A stretch of DNA of 64,000 bases from Dyella sp. GSA-30 (GTDB taxonomy: Bacteria; Pseudomonadota; Gammaproteobacteria; Xanthomonadales; Rhodanobacteraceae): positions 4,131,524-4,195,523 of the forward strand of contig NZ_AP027042.1 of the NCBI RefSeq assembly GCF_027924605.1. The letters are read 5' to 3'. Position numbers and translations under genes: made by a program. The notes beneath the pieces are model-generated. The model did no database searches, was not told the DNA's origin, and saw only the letters and a program-made list of their open reading frames with translations. Every line of letters begins with the position of its first letter. Position 1 is the stretch's first letter. This document shows positions 41,875 to 50,042 of the stretch, piece by piece.

Positions 41875-42864
41875 ATGGTCAAAACGGCGCTCTCTCCAAA
41901 GCCTAGTGTCGAGGTCGGACTGGTTTGCGATGCAGGCACTTCACTCGCGGGTGTCCACGGTCTGACCGACTTGTTTACCTATGCCGGCGAATTCGCGTCA
42001 AAGCGGCAAGACGGCGATGGGCCGCCGCCGATTCGCGTCGTCCATTGGCGATGGGATGACGGTGAAACCGAAGTCACCCACTCCAGTGACAGCCAATCCG
42101 GCCTGCCGCATGCACCGACGATCCTGATCATTCCAGGCAATCTTCGCGCCCCTTTGCAGAGCTTCACGGCAAGTCCCCTCATACCCTGGCTACGTCAGCG
42201 ACACGCGGAGGGCGTGGTGATCGCAGCGGTATGTGGAGGTGTCTTCCTATTGGCGGAGACGGGACTGCTGACGGGACGTCAGGCCACGACGCATTGGGCG
42301 CTGGCCGAACAATTCACCACCCGCTTTCCCGATGTGCTCGTAGAAAGCGATCACATGGTGATCGACTATGGCGACGTAGTCACCGCCGGCGGTGTGCTGG
42401 CGTGGGCCGACCTGGGGCTACGCCTGACCGAACGGTTCCTCGGCCCGACGGTCATGCTTGAAACAGCACGCTATATGCTCGTCGACCCGCCTGGGCGCGA
42501 ACAGCGGTACTACAGTGACTTCAATCCCAGGACAAAGCATGGAGATGCGGTGATCCTGAAAGTGCAGCAATGGCTTTGGACACAGCGTGAGCGACCCGTG
42601 TCCGTCGCGGACATTGCCCATTACGCTCGCCTTGAACCCAGGACGTTCCTCCGCCGCTTTACCAAGGCGACCGGCATGACGCCGAGCGAGTACCAGCAAA
42701 GGCTGCGGATCAGCCGAGCACGGGAATTGCTGGAATTCTCCAAGCGGAGCATAGACGACATTGCGTCCAATGTAGGGTACGACGACGCGGGAGGATTCCG
42801 GCGTGTATTTCACAAGATCGTGGGGCTGACGCCTTCCGATTATCGGCGGCGCTTTTCCCGATGA
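41875..42864 (+). CDS. GlxA family transcriptional regulator (DJ-1/PfpI plus AraC)
   Basis: The 329-residue protein joins an N-terminal amidotransferase-like domain (about residues 10-200; elbow AAVCGGVFLLAETGLLTG) to a C-terminal AraC/XylS double helix-turn-helix (about 225-325: VADIAHYARLEPRTFLRRFT and SIDDIASNVGYDDAGGFRRV). Such proteins activate catabolic or stress genes. Divergence from the hydrolase gene suggests that gene as target. A terminator follows directly. Confidence 0.9.
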   Translation: MVKTALSPKPSVEVGLVCDAGTSLAGVHGLTDLFTYAGEFASKRQDGDGPPPIRVVHWRWDDGETEVTHSSDSQSGLPHAPTILIIPGNLRAPLQSFTASPLIPWLRQRHAEGVVIAAVCGGVFLLAETGLLTGRQATTHWALAEQFTTRFPDVLVESDHMVIDYGDVVTAGGVLAWADLGLRLTERFLGPTVMLETARYMLVDPPGREQRYYSDFNPRTKHGDAVILKVQQWLWTQRERPVSVADIAHYARLEPRTFLRRFTKATGMTPSEYQQRLRISRARELLEFSKRSIDDIASNVGYDDAGGFRRVFHKIVGLTPSDYRRRFSR

Positions 42865-42880
42865 GAATCAGTACAACAAA

Positions 42881-42906
42881 AAACCCGCGCCAGGCGCGGG
42901 TTTTTC
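42881..42906. terminator. Bidirectional intrinsic terminator
   Basis: CCCGCGC-CAG-GCGCGGG with A6 on one side and T5 on the other. It ends the GlxA-type gene on the plus strand. Read on the minus strand it also has the position expected of the original terminator behind tRNA-Leu before the island inserted. Confidence 0.85.
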
Positions 42907-42952
42907 TTTTAGCTCAGCAGTCAGTCCAAAGACCAACCGCTTCAATATGGTG

Positions 42953-42969
42953 CCAAGAGGGGACTCGAA
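42953..42969. other. Left attachment site (att) repeat
   Basis: CCAAGAGGGGACTCGAA here is identical to 52045-52061 inside tRNA-Leu. The match extends outwards to TGGTGCC with a single C deletion, so this is the displaced 3' end of the tRNA gene including its CCA. Confidence 0.85.
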
Positions 42970-43361
42970 TTTGCTGCATTTTTGGCCATTCTAACGGCAA
43001 TAGACCGTTGATACCCCCAGAAATACCCCCTAAACGGGGTATTTTAAAACTCGGCGCGGCAGATACCGTACAGCTCTCAACGTAAACACGGGATTTTCCC
43101 GTATTTAGAAACCAGAAAACCCCTGTAATTCAGCCTCGGAAGCGCTTTTAGGTCGTCCGGCGAATTGTGGAAATGCGTAAATTTGGGAACCGTCGGTCTA
43201 GGTTTCGGGCAGACAGGGACTTTTCATAGCCCCTGGCAGTCGCGATCACATTCATTAAATCAACAACTTACGCTGTTAGCTCGGCCTGAGCCAGCACCAG
43301 CCACATCTGCGCAACGCAACCGTGCAGAAAGCGCAATAACTGCATGCCAGACACTGAAACT

Positions 43362-43393
43362 AAAACGCCTCGATGATTGCTCATCGAGGCGTT
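43362..43393 (-). terminator. Hairpin terminator after the capsid gene
   Basis: AACGCCTCGATGA (43364-43376) pairs perfectly with TCATCGAGGCGTT (43381-43393) across TTGC; on the minus strand a short T run follows. It ends the island's long minus-strand transcript. Confidence 0.75.
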
Positions 43394-43512
43394 GGCCTGG
43401 TCACATCAGTAAGGCACGGCCCAAAGAACCGTCTGCAACGCAGTACTACCAATGCTCAGGCTGCCGAGGTTGTTTCATGAAGACGGACACTCATCGGCTT
43501 GTCCGCCGGGTC

Positions 43513-44739
43513 TCACTTGACCCCAGTGATTACGGTCAGAGCGCTCGGGTAGTTGACTGCAACGTCTGCACGCAGATGGCACAGGAAGCCAATCTCACCG
43601 GTCTTGCTATACGCCTCACGCAGGAGCTGGATGCTCAAGGCCTCACGCATACCGAACTGCACGACACGGAAGTCACCCACGAACGCCAATGATTCGTTGT
43701 CAGCGTCACCGAGGTTCACCGGCACACCCGTGGTAGGAAGCAGCGATACGTCATTGAGCAATACCGGACGATTGAGCGGCTGCCCAAGGGTATCGGCAAG
43801 GCCTGCGAGTTCGATGAGCGTACGCGGGGCCAAGATGGCGCTGGTTGGCACCGGTGCGCGATGATCGAGCGACGCCTGGTAGGCCTTGAGTAAGTCACCA
43901 TAAGCGAACGCAGCGCCAGCCTGGGCGATCGTGTTCACGCCTGCCGTACCCATTATGCCCAGAGGCTCAGGCGCGACACCGCTACCAACAAGGCCCACGC
44001 GATCCAGCTCTGCGGCGAAAGCCTGCGAAATGGCTGTGCGGAGCGCACGATCCATATCCGCTGCGTCGGCCAGCAGTTCGCGCGAGATGCGCACAATGCA
44101 CGCCAATGACTGAGGTGTCTGCACAACGGCTCGGAAGGTCGGCCCGCTTTCGGCGACGTTGCCGAGCTCCTGGCGCCAGCTCGGCGTGGGCAATGTATCG
44201 ATCGCAGCTGTCGTTATTGTTTTGGCGCCTTCATCAAGCGGCAATATGCTGGCACCGGCCCTCAGTAGCGAACTTTGTTCTGCCAGCGCATCCAAAATGC
44301 CAGGCATCACGATGTTGGGAACGGCATAACCACCGTTCGCGTCCGTCCCGCGGGACAATGACGCCATGGCAGCTTCCGTGGTTTGCATGCCGGCGATTCC
44401 GCGTACCATGTCCGCCAGCGACACAGCATTATTCTCGCCCTTCGCTTTCGCACGCGACTTGAAGTGCTCGGCAATCGCTTTCGTGCCGCGAAGACCAACA
44501 GCAGCGTGCACGGGTTCTACTGGCGCATCCTGGCTACCTCCGCCATGCATTTCTACGCTGGCATTGCGAATGGCCAGTGCGTCTACAGCGCTTTGCAGTT
44601 CCCTCACCTCTTGGTTGTGCTTGGCCTTGAAATCAGCAAAGGACGCGTTCAGGCCGCGAATCAGCGCCGGAAGTTCATCTGCTTCGGCACGGACCGTTTG
44701 AAGGCCGCGCGGGATCTGTTTACTGGTAGTGCGATTCAT
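43513..44739 (-). CDS. HK97-family phage major capsid protein
   Basis: The 408-residue protein has an N-terminal helical delta region with coiled coil (about 20-60: LIRGLNASFADFKAKHNQEV) and an HK97 gp5-like body (SRGTDANGGYAVPNIVMPGI; RISRELLADAADMDRALRTA; RVGLVGSGVAPEPLGIMG; a C-terminal RADVAVNYPSALTVITG). It would form the icosahedral head shell. No protease or portal gene is adjacent, so proteolytic maturation would need a helper phage. ATG 44739 is preferred; the frame extends only to a TTG. Confidence 0.9.
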   Translation of the reverse strand: MNRTTSKQIPRGLQTVRAEADELPALIRGLNASFADFKAKHNQEVRELQSAVDALAIRNASVEMHGGGSQDAPVEPVHAAVGLRGTKAIAEHFKSRAKAKGENNAVSLADMVRGIAGMQTTEAAMASLSRGTDANGGYAVPNIVMPGILDALAEQSSLLRAGASILPLDEGAKTITTAAIDTLPTPSWRQELGNVAESGPTFRAVVQTPQSLACIVRISRELLADAADMDRALRTAISQAFAAELDRVGLVGSGVAPEPLGIMGTAGVNTIAQAGAAFAYGDLLKAYQASLDHRAPVPTSAILAPRTLIELAGLADTLGQPLNRPVLLNDVSLLPTTGVPVNLGDADNESLAFVGDFRVVQFGMREALSIQLLREAYSKTGEIGFLCHLRADVAVNYPSALTVITGVK

Positions 44740-44827
44740 ATGATTTCCGTGCAAGTTTCGGTGAGCTCAGTTTGAGAGGAGAGCGCGTGTCAGCCCATTA
44801 GCTTCCATGGGGTTGCATCGGTTTTAG

Positions 44828-45127
44828 TTATCCGTCTTCGCGGTGCGCTTCAATCCACGCCGCCACTTCCGCCAGGCGATAGGTCACCCGATGCCCTGCA
44901 CCACCCAGCACGTAGAACGGTGGCGCCGAGCCGTCGCGGCGCTTGTTGGCCAAACCTCCAGGCGTTATGCCAAGAAGTACCGCTAGGTCCGCTTCACCGA
45001 TGCGTCGATCAGCACTGATCCAATATCCAGCATTTCTTACCGCGGTCAGCAGCATGCTTTCCGTAGCGTCGGCGCGACCGTCGACCTGGGCCTGCAGGTG
45101 CTTGAGCAGTTGCCGTGCCTCGCTCAT
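44828..45127 (-). CDS. Helix-turn-helix DNA-binding protein
   Basis: The 99-residue protein has a central helix-turn-helix (GEADLAVLLGITPGGLANKR) followed by a wing-like YRLAEVAAWIEAHRE, the layout of AlpA/excisionase-like proteins. Its ATG overlaps the stop of the preceding 56-codon gene. It precedes the capsid gene by 88 bases and might regulate it. Confidence 0.7.
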   Translation of the reverse strand: MSEARQLLKHLQAQVDGRADATESMLLTAVRNAGYWISADRRIGEADLAVLLGITPGGLANKRRDGSAPPFYVLGGAGHRVTYRLAEVAAWIEAHREDG

Positions 45128-45294
45128 TGCTCAGCACCTCGGGGAAGCATGGCCAGGAGCTCGGACTTGCAATGAACGACCGCCGCCTGTATTTCAGCAG
45201 TGATGGCGCCAGCTGGCGCATCGATCGCCAAGCCATCCCGCCGGATGGTCGCGCCGACACTCTGCAAGATGAGGAGGACGAGGCAGGCGCTCAT
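45124..45294 (-). CDS. 56-residue hypothetical protein of the replication operon
   Basis: A short frame starts at ATG 45294, which overlaps the stop of the ATPase gene (ATGA), and ends at TGA overlapping the start of the next gene. It encodes SACLVLLILQSVGATIRRDG followed by a helical rest. The four-base overlaps at both ends strongly support translation. The hydrophobic N-terminus could be a membrane segment. Confidence 0.6.
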   Translation of the reverse strand: MSACLVLLILQSVGATIRRDGLAIDAPAGAITAEIQAAVVHCKSELLAMLPRGAEQ

Positions 45295-46529
45295 AGGTGA
45301 GTGACCTCCCTGTCGGCGAGCAAATCACCCTCCTTTTTGTTTAAGTCCGCCAGTCCAAAAGTTGGCGGTGTTAACGCCTCTGAACCCTCGCAAACCCGCA
45401 TTGCAGAGCCATTTTCATTAAGACCGCCAATCGTTGACGTAGGGTTGGCGGTCTTATCGCTGGCGGACTTAAAACGCCATATCCAAAACCCACCTCCGCG
45501 CCCCTGCGTCCCCTGCCGCTCGGCGATGATTTCCATCTCCGCCTTGGCCCGCTCAATGGTCCTCCAGGTGATGCCGGCGGCCGTGGCCTCGAGCTTCAGC
45601 TCCTTCACTGTGACTGACCCGTCCTGGAGCATCTCCTTCAGGAAGTCGGTGGCATCGGCCACGGTGGACTCGCTTGAAGTGGAAGGCGCCAGCGCTTCAT
45701 CGGCAGAGGCCGTCACTGGGTCGCGATCCCATGTCACATAGGGAACGCCGCCAAGGCCGTCGACCATCGTTTCTGCTATGCGATAGGACACGCCCGCGAT
45801 GTCTGCACCAAGGTTGTTCTTGATGGGCAACAGGAGACGGCGGTGCGGGTCTTCCTTATCTCTGGCCACGACATACGCAGACCGCGCCGCAGCAACGAAT
45901 GCCAGGGATCCAGTAACGCGGCCGATTGCATCACCCTGTCCTTTGTTCAGATGGCTCACACAGATGATTGCGACACCGTGATCGCCAGCCATTTGTGCCA
46001 GCGGCGCAAGCAGAGCACGGACATCGGCATTTTTATGACTGTCGGTACCGGCCAGATAAGCGCTTACAGGATCGATAACGATCAGGCGGCAATCCCCAAG
46101 ACGCGCCAACAACCCGTTGAGAGCTGGCACGTCGGCCAGAGTAAAACCGCGTTCGCCTTCCAGGTCGTAGACCGATCGAAGGTAGTGCACCCGATTCACA
46201 TCGGCTCCAGCGGCGTCCAGGCGGGGCCTGAGCGTATCGCCAGGGTCATCTTCACCGGACACCAGCACGACCGATCCCTGCGGGCAAGGCGACCCATCGA
46301 TCCATCTCCTGCCCGTGGAGACGTGTGCGGCGACATCCATTGTCACCAGCGACTTGCCAAGCCCCGGATGACCCGCCAGCACGCTCAGCTTTCCTAGGGC
46401 GAAATGCGGTCGCCAGAGCCACTGAATAGGCTGCGGTGAAACAGTCGCCAACGTGATGATAGAAGCACCAACCCCAACCGGGGTGGCCGCCTCGATCGCG
46501 GCAGCGATCGGGCTACGAGAATTGCTCAT
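45291..46529 (-). CDS. RepA-like RecA-fold ATPase/helicase
   Basis: The 412-residue protein has Walker A GHPGLGKS at 53-60, Walker B LIVIDPVSAYL, and the SHLNKG motif typical of RepA/RegA-type hexameric helicases of plasmids and phages. A C-terminal winged-helix-like region follows (about 310-370). It overlaps the primase gene by 17 bases, and together they form the replication module. The start ATG 46529 is selected over a frame that continues antisense into the primase region. Confidence 0.88.
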   Translation of the reverse strand: MSNSRSPIAAAIEAATPVGVGASIITLATVSPQPIQWLWRPHFALGKLSVLAGHPGLGKSLVTMDVAAHVSTGRRWIDGSPCPQGSVVLVSGEDDPGDTLRPRLDAAGADVNRVHYLRSVYDLEGERGFTLADVPALNGLLARLGDCRLIVIDPVSAYLAGTDSHKNADVRALLAPLAQMAGDHGVAIICVSHLNKGQGDAIGRVTGSLAFVAAARSAYVVARDKEDPHRRLLLPIKNNLGADIAGVSYRIAETMVDGLGGVPYVTWDRDPVTASADEALAPSTSSESTVADATDFLKEMLQDGSVTVKELKLEATAAGITWRTIERAKAEMEIIAERQGTQGRGGGFWIWRFKSASDKTANPTSTIGGLNENGSAMRVCEGSEALTPPTFGLADLNKKEGDLLADREVTHL

Positions 46530-47415
46530 GCGTGTTTGCCTCACCATTGGTGTCGGCGCCGCATTGCGCGGCGAAGTCATTGAAGTCGCCCGCAATGGGC
46601 GGGATAGCCAAAAGTGCATGGGTGGCCGCCGCGGCAGCCTTTGCCGCTTCCAAGCCTGGGTTGCTACCGTCCGGTTTAATGTCGTTGTCGCCGGCGATGA
46701 CGATGCGAGCGCATGGATATTTCTCGCGCATGGCCCTGGCCACCGCCAGCAGGTTACCTGCAGAGAACGCCACAGCCACAGGAAGCTCCGTAGCAGCATG
46801 CAAACTCTTGCCAGTGGCCCACCCCTCACAGATGATCAGCGCGCCAGCCACGGGACCGCCAAGGCATGCATACAAGCCTTTGACGCGACCACCCCGCAAA
46901 AATCGCTTCGCGCCATCAGCCCTAATGCGTTGCAGATTCCAGATGTGGCCCTGGGTATCTCTGAGCGGAATAAGCAAAAATCCCCCATGCTGACGAGCGC
47001 CAGCAGCGTCAATGCCTTTACGGATCAAATAGGGGTGGTAATTGTTCGCTGGCTCGGAACCCTGCCATTGATCAGCAGCCTCACGGCGCACACGATCCTG
47101 CGCGTGCTTACGTTGCGCATCCCTAGCGGCCATAGCTTGCTGTCGTGCATTCCGCTCCATCTCCCTTTCAGCCAAAGTGAGTTGCTCACCAGGCCCGAGC
47201 ACCACTGTCTGACGGATTGACCGGGCCCAGTGCCCGAAGGAAACAACTGGGCGCGGTCCGGTAGCAAATACAACGCACCATGCGTTGCGCCTACCGCGTT
47301 TGTCGTCACTGCAATCGAATCTGCAGATAACACCGTCGAGGCGGATGCATCCGATATCTGCAGGCTCCATTCCTTGAGCCCGCATGGCTTTAACTACAGA
47401 TTCGAGCAGGTTCAT
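46513..47415 (-). CDS. Toprim-domain primase
   Basis: The 300-residue protein contains a Toprim domain (ALIICEGWATGKSLHAATEL with the catalytic Glu; RIVIAGDNDIK with the DxD-like acid pair) preceded by a Gln/Arg-rich linker and an N-terminal region that lacks a zinc finger. It resembles the Toprim part of P4-type replication proteins and should prime replication for the coupled helicase. It overlaps the upstream coiled-coil gene by four bases. Confidence 0.87.
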   Translation of the reverse strand: MNLLESVVKAMRAQGMEPADIGCIRLDGVICRFDCSDDKRGRRNAWCVVFATGPRPVVSFGHWARSIRQTVVLGPGEQLTLAEREMERNARQQAMAARDAQRKHAQDRVRREAADQWQGSEPANNYHPYLIRKGIDAAGARQHGGFLLIPLRDTQGHIWNLQRIRADGAKRFLRGGRVKGLYACLGGPVAGALIICEGWATGKSLHAATELPVAVAFSAGNLLAVARAMREKYPCARIVIAGDNDIKPDGSNPGLEAAKAAAAATHALLAIPPIAGDFNDFAAQCGADTNGEANTHEQFS

Positions 47416-47780
47416 GCAGCGCGATCCGTCGCCATAGGCGCATCACGAAGCTGCCTGTTCTCTTCCTGCAGAGCACGGATCATGCATTGAGCACGATGCA
47501 ACTCGCGTCCCAAAGACATTTCTACGTCTTCGAACGTATTCCTTAACGATTCGATCTGAAGGTAAACAGACCAGAGCGCCATTGCTACCTTCTTCGGGTT
47601 ACGGGATGCGTTGCTGTCTTTGGATTCAATGTCATCAGCGATCATTTCAATGACTGGAAGCAAGGTGCTCAATCCAAAACTCGCTTGCCATCCGATAACC
47701 TTGCCGATCTCATCATCGACGGGGATCTCGTCGCGTTCTTCGAAGGTTAAAGCGATGCGATATTGCTTATGGTTACTCAT
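47412..47780 (-). CDS. Hypothetical coiled-coil protein
   Basis: The 122-residue acidic protein starts at ATG 47780 and shows a C-terminal coiled coil (SLGRELHRAQCMIRALQEEN). No domain is recognised. Its AGGAG ribosome-binding site lies inside a 9-bp hairpin stem (47786-47810), and its start overlaps the end of a 47-codon leader frame by eight bases, suggesting regulated coupling. Confidence 0.7.
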   Translation of the reverse strand: MSNHKQYRIALTFEERDEIPVDDEIGKVIGWQASFGLSTLLPVIEMIADDIESKDSNASRNPKKVAMALWSVYLQIESLRNTFEDVEMSLGRELHRAQCMIRALQEENRQLRDAPMATDRAA

Positions 47781-47916
47781 GGTTGAGGCTCCTTTCGTGG
47801 GAAGGAGCCTTCACCGTACGTCGCCAAACGTTAGACGAAAGCATGCGCGAGGTTGTCGCGGCCATGGCGCGATCGCTGTAACGTGTGGGCATACCTTGAG
47901 CGTGATTACGCATCAT
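47773..47916 (-). CDS. 47-codon leader frame of the replication operon
   Basis: ATG 47916 (or 47913) follows AGGAG at 47925-47921 and opens a 47-codon frame ending at 47773, inside the start of the next gene. The product (RNHAQGMPTRYSDRAMAATT...) is Arg-rich and polar. Translation would disrupt the hairpin that hides the next ribosome-binding site. The frame is open further upstream, but no better start exists. Confidence 0.5.
   Translation of the reverse strand: MMRNHAQGMPTRYSDRAMAATTSRMLSSNVWRRTVKAPSHERSLNHE
47786..47810 (-). promoter_or_regulatory. Hairpin sequestering the ribosome-binding site of the 122-residue protein
   Basis: AGGCTCCTT (47810-47802) pairs perfectly with AAGGAGCCT (47794-47786). 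The AGGAG that serves ATG 47780 at eight-base spacing is buried in this stem. Confidence 0.75.
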
Positions 47917-47918
47917 AT

Positions 47919-47938
47919 GGCTCCTATGGTCTGAGGAA
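47919..47938 (-). promoter_or_regulatory. Hairpin sequestering the ribosome-binding site of the leader frame
   Basis: GGTTCCT pairs with AGGAGCC (one G-T pair) just before ATG 47916. The left arm can alternatively pair with TGAGAAC further upstream (47951-47957), offering a two-state switch. Confidence 0.5.
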
Positions 47939-47954
47939 CCGTCACCGATCGTTC

Positions 47955-48059
47955 TCACGCGATTGAGGTGACGGACGTGCCGGGGTGAGAAACCGGGGAC
48001 CAAAGGAGACCCGGCCAGGCCGAAGCCTGCCCGACACGCCCGCCATAAAAGCTGGGCAT
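47955..48059 (-). CDS. Possible Ash-like 34-residue peptide
   Basis: ATG 48059 opens a 34-codon frame whose product contains GGRVGQASAWPGLLWSPVSH, reminiscent of the VGRAGQPKGWP block of P4 Ash-type proteins found at the same place in satellites. There is no clear ribosome-binding site, and the frame also continues upstream. Assignment is tentative. Confidence 0.35.
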   Translation of the reverse strand: MPSFYGGRVGQASAWPGLLWSPVSHPGTSVTSIA

Positions 48060-48067
48060 GACGCAAC

Positions 48068-48088
48068 AAAAAAGCGCCGTTGCGGCGC
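48068..48088 (-). terminator. Intrinsic terminator between the GpI-like gene and the replication leader
   Basis: On the minus strand GCGCCG-CAA-CGGCGC is followed by T6. It should separate the alpA/GpI-like transcript from the replication operon or act as an attenuator in the leader. Confidence 0.8.
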
Positions 48089-48191
48089 CGTTGCGCCTCT
48101 GGTCTATCCGGGTTCTCACGCCCGATCACCGATTTTGCGGTGATGGGAGGAGCATGCGCCGGCCGTGTGGACATCGTCAATAGGCGCATGG

Positions 48192-48860
48192 TCAGACGTC
48201 CTGGTCGTATGGCGTCTTCTTGAGGTTGCCGTTCGGTGTGCCAGAGCTGACACCGGACGTCGCGGGGACGTAATCCGAGGCGGTTATGGCCGCAGAGATC
48301 ACAGCCGATCCGATGATCATGCGGCCATAGCCAACCGGGACGGGGTTGCCCTGCGCGGTGGTGTTCACCGCGCCGCTGAATACATAGCTGGGTTGATTCT
48401 CGGCGCTGTCGGCGTTCTTGTTGAGCTTGGGCTGCGGGGAAAGCAATTGCACAACGCCGCCAGCCAGCATACTGATGCCGATGCCCAACGTTGTTCCGCC
48501 ATCCGATTCAGAAATGTAGGCGCCGACGACCACGAGGATGACTCCGAGGATGGTCTGAAGCACGCCACCATTCTTCGAGCCCTTAATGATCGGCACGAAA
48601 GTTATTGTGCCGCCAGCCGGTTCTTTGAGCTGCTCAATACCGATGTTTTCCCGGCTCGCACCTTTGCCGCGGAACACCGCAAACTCCATTCCCTGACGGT
48701 GCGCATTGGCGAAGAATGACCTGGCGTCACGAAACTGCGACTGGATCCACTGCATAGCTTCTGCAGGCGTTTTTGAATCGAGAAGAACCCTATGTCGCCT
48801 ACCGTACTTATTACCCAATACGCCGACGAGCCGAATTTCCGTCATGGATGCACTGATCAT
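48192..48860 (-). CDS. Lambda GpI-like tail assembly protein
   Basis: The 222-residue protein matches the phage tail assembly protein I family in length and motifs: MTEIRLVGVLGNKYGRRHRV at the start, a hydrophobic glycine-rich middle (GVLQTILGVILVVVGAYISE), and FSGAVNTTAQGNPVPVGYGR near the end. In lambda this protein helps form the tail tip. Here it stands without any other tail gene. ATG 48860 overlaps the stop of the preceding small gene by four bases. Confidence 0.85.
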   Translation of the reverse strand: MISASMTEIRLVGVLGNKYGRRHRVLLDSKTPAEAMQWIQSQFRDARSFFANAHRQGMEFAVFRGKGASRENIGIEQLKEPAGGTITFVPIIKGSKNGGVLQTILGVILVVVGAYISESDGGTTLGIGISMLAGGVVQLLSPQPKLNKNADSAENQPSYVFSGAVNTTAQGNPVPVGYGRMIIGSAVISAAITASDYVPATSGVSSGTPNGNLKKTPYDQDV

Positions 48861-49072
48861 GCCTTCAGCTCCTGACGCAAGTTCACATAGGCATCTTCGA
48901 TGCGTTTTTCAAACGCTTCACGCCCTGGATCCTTTTCGTCCGCCAGCTTGACCAAGCATCTGATGCACAAGGTGTAGCTCAGCGTTACCTCACCATCCTT
49001 CTGATTTACGGTCATGCTGTTACTGCGCTTGGTGAGTAGCGCATTACAACCGAGGCAATGGCGCTTCTTCAT
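48857..49072 (-). CDS. Small zinc-ribbon-like protein
   Basis: The 71-residue protein has two CxxC pairs (CLGC near residue 6 and CIRC near residue 37), which probably bind zinc, then an acidic helical tail. It overlaps the alpA stop and the GpI-like start by four bases each, forming a coupled set. Its role is unknown. Confidence 0.7.
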   Translation of the reverse strand: MKKRHCLGCNALLTKRSNSMTVNQKDGEVTLSYTLCIRCLVKLADEKDPGREAFEKRIEDAYVNLRQELKA

Positions 49073-49272
49073 GCCGCCGCCCTCTGTTGATCCATCCAAG
49101 CTTTAACATCTTCGCAGCGCCACACAGTGACGCGCTCGGAGAGCTTGATAGGTTGAGGAAATTTGCCCTGCTTTACCCAGCGCCACAGGGTTGTAGCGCC
49201 GATAGGAAGGATATGACCGACCAACTGCGCCTGACGCAGGTAGCCGGTTGAGGGGATGTTGTGTGATTCCAT
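49069..49272 (-). CDS. alpA: AlpA family regulator/excisionase
   Basis: The 67-residue protein has the AlpA fold: GYLRQAQLVGHILPIGATTL, WRWVKQGKFPQPIKLSERVT and VWRCEDVKAWMDQQ. AlpA proteins activate integrase and satellite excision and are hallmark regulators of P4-like elements and gammaproteobacterial PICIs. A CCTCAC...GTGAGG hairpin lies just upstream (about 49276-49298). Confidence 0.9.
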   Translation of the reverse strand: MESHNIPSTGYLRQAQLVGHILPIGATTLWRWVKQGKFPQPIKLSERVTVWRCEDVKAWMDQQRAAA

Positions 49273-49333
49273 GGGTCCTCACTGCATGTTGCGGTGAGGC
49301 GCATTGAACGAGACAAGCGCGAAACTATAGGAG

Positions 49334-49951
49334 CTACAGTTTCGCGTCTTTTAGGACCTTCCTGACGTATTGCGCCGTGACACTGGCGCGCTTGGCGATC
49401 GTCGTCACCCTGGCCGCAGGGCTCCCGGAATAGGCCTTTGCTTCGGCAAGGACCTTCGATCGCCCTGAACTCTCACCGCGGCGCGATATTTTGCTGGCTT
49501 CGGCACCTTTGCGGCCACCCTGTTTGAGTTTCCTGCCTGCAGCGGTCGCGCCGTTAGTCATCAAGTCATTGAGGTGATTTGCTGTGTTCCAAGCGGCCTG
49601 AGCCTTTTCCATGGCAGCCAGCCGCTCCCCCGCTTGAAACAGCTCTAATGCGTCACGCATCTCGCCAGCGGCGGAATCCACCTGATCGGCGAAAAATACA
49701 TCGCGGGCCCTTTGGAATACACCTTCAACGGCTTCGATGTTGATCCCGCGAACGTGCAGCAAACGAAGTGCGAACAGACGGTCTGGGCAAAGTGAGAAAT
49801 CATCACTTTGCAACAACAGGCAGTCGTCACATGAGCGCAAGCCTATTTGCGATCTCCAGTAACCGTGATCCAATGCACTTCCGCTATTACAAGAGAGTGT
49901 ATTGCCGCAATAATCGCAAGTCGCTGCTTGTCGGCTTAAGTTTTTTACCAT
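49334..49951 (-). CDS. Hypothetical protein with zinc-ribbon-like start and HTH-like end
   Basis: The 205-residue protein begins with Cys pairs (CDYCGN and CDDC), has a helical middle (about 70-130), a basic Lys/Arg/Gly segment (GRKLKQGGRKGAEASKI), and a C-terminal helix-turn-helix-like stretch (VTTIAKRASVTAQYVRKVLK). It may bind DNA or RNA. It is common for satellites to carry such accessory regulators here, but no family is recognised. Confidence 0.65.
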   Translation of the reverse strand: MVKNLSRQAATCDYCGNTLSCNSGSALDHGYWRSQIGLRSCDDCLLLQSDDFSLCPDRLFALRLLHVRGINIEAVEGVFQRARDVFFADQVDSAAGEMRDALELFQAGERLAAMEKAQAAWNTANHLNDLMTNGATAAGRKLKQGGRKGAEASKISRRGESSGRSKVLAEAKAYSGSPAARVTTIAKRASVTAQYVRKVLKDAKL

Positions 49952-50042
49952 CGCGCACCTTCGTTGCGCCCTTCAAGGAAGCCACGGCAACGGGTGAAGG
50001 TCTCCCGCTTTCGGCTGGCCGGCCTAGCCGTGGCGATCTAAC

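Larger units (their letters stand above)
42907..43512. other. Left end of the island, gene-poor
   Basis: It holds the left attachment repeat (42948-42969), copies of ATACCCCC with an inverted GGGGTAT (43011-43042), and a 13-bp hairpin at 43362-43393. Between 43404 and 43460 one frame encodes TQYYQCSGCRGCF, faintly like an Ogr/Delta zinc-finger, but without a proper start. No convincing gene is seen. Confidence 0.5.

Noticed and set aside
43165-43692. 175-codon plus-strand frame at the left island end
   Set aside because: It overlaps the capsid gene antisense and spans a terminator hairpin. Only a short TQYYQCSGCRGCF stretch resembles an Ogr-type zinc finger, without a start.
47773-48189. Full 138-codon version of the leader frame
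   Set aside because: Its upstream part crosses the T6 terminator and lacks a ribosome-binding site; the AGGAG favours the 47-codon version.
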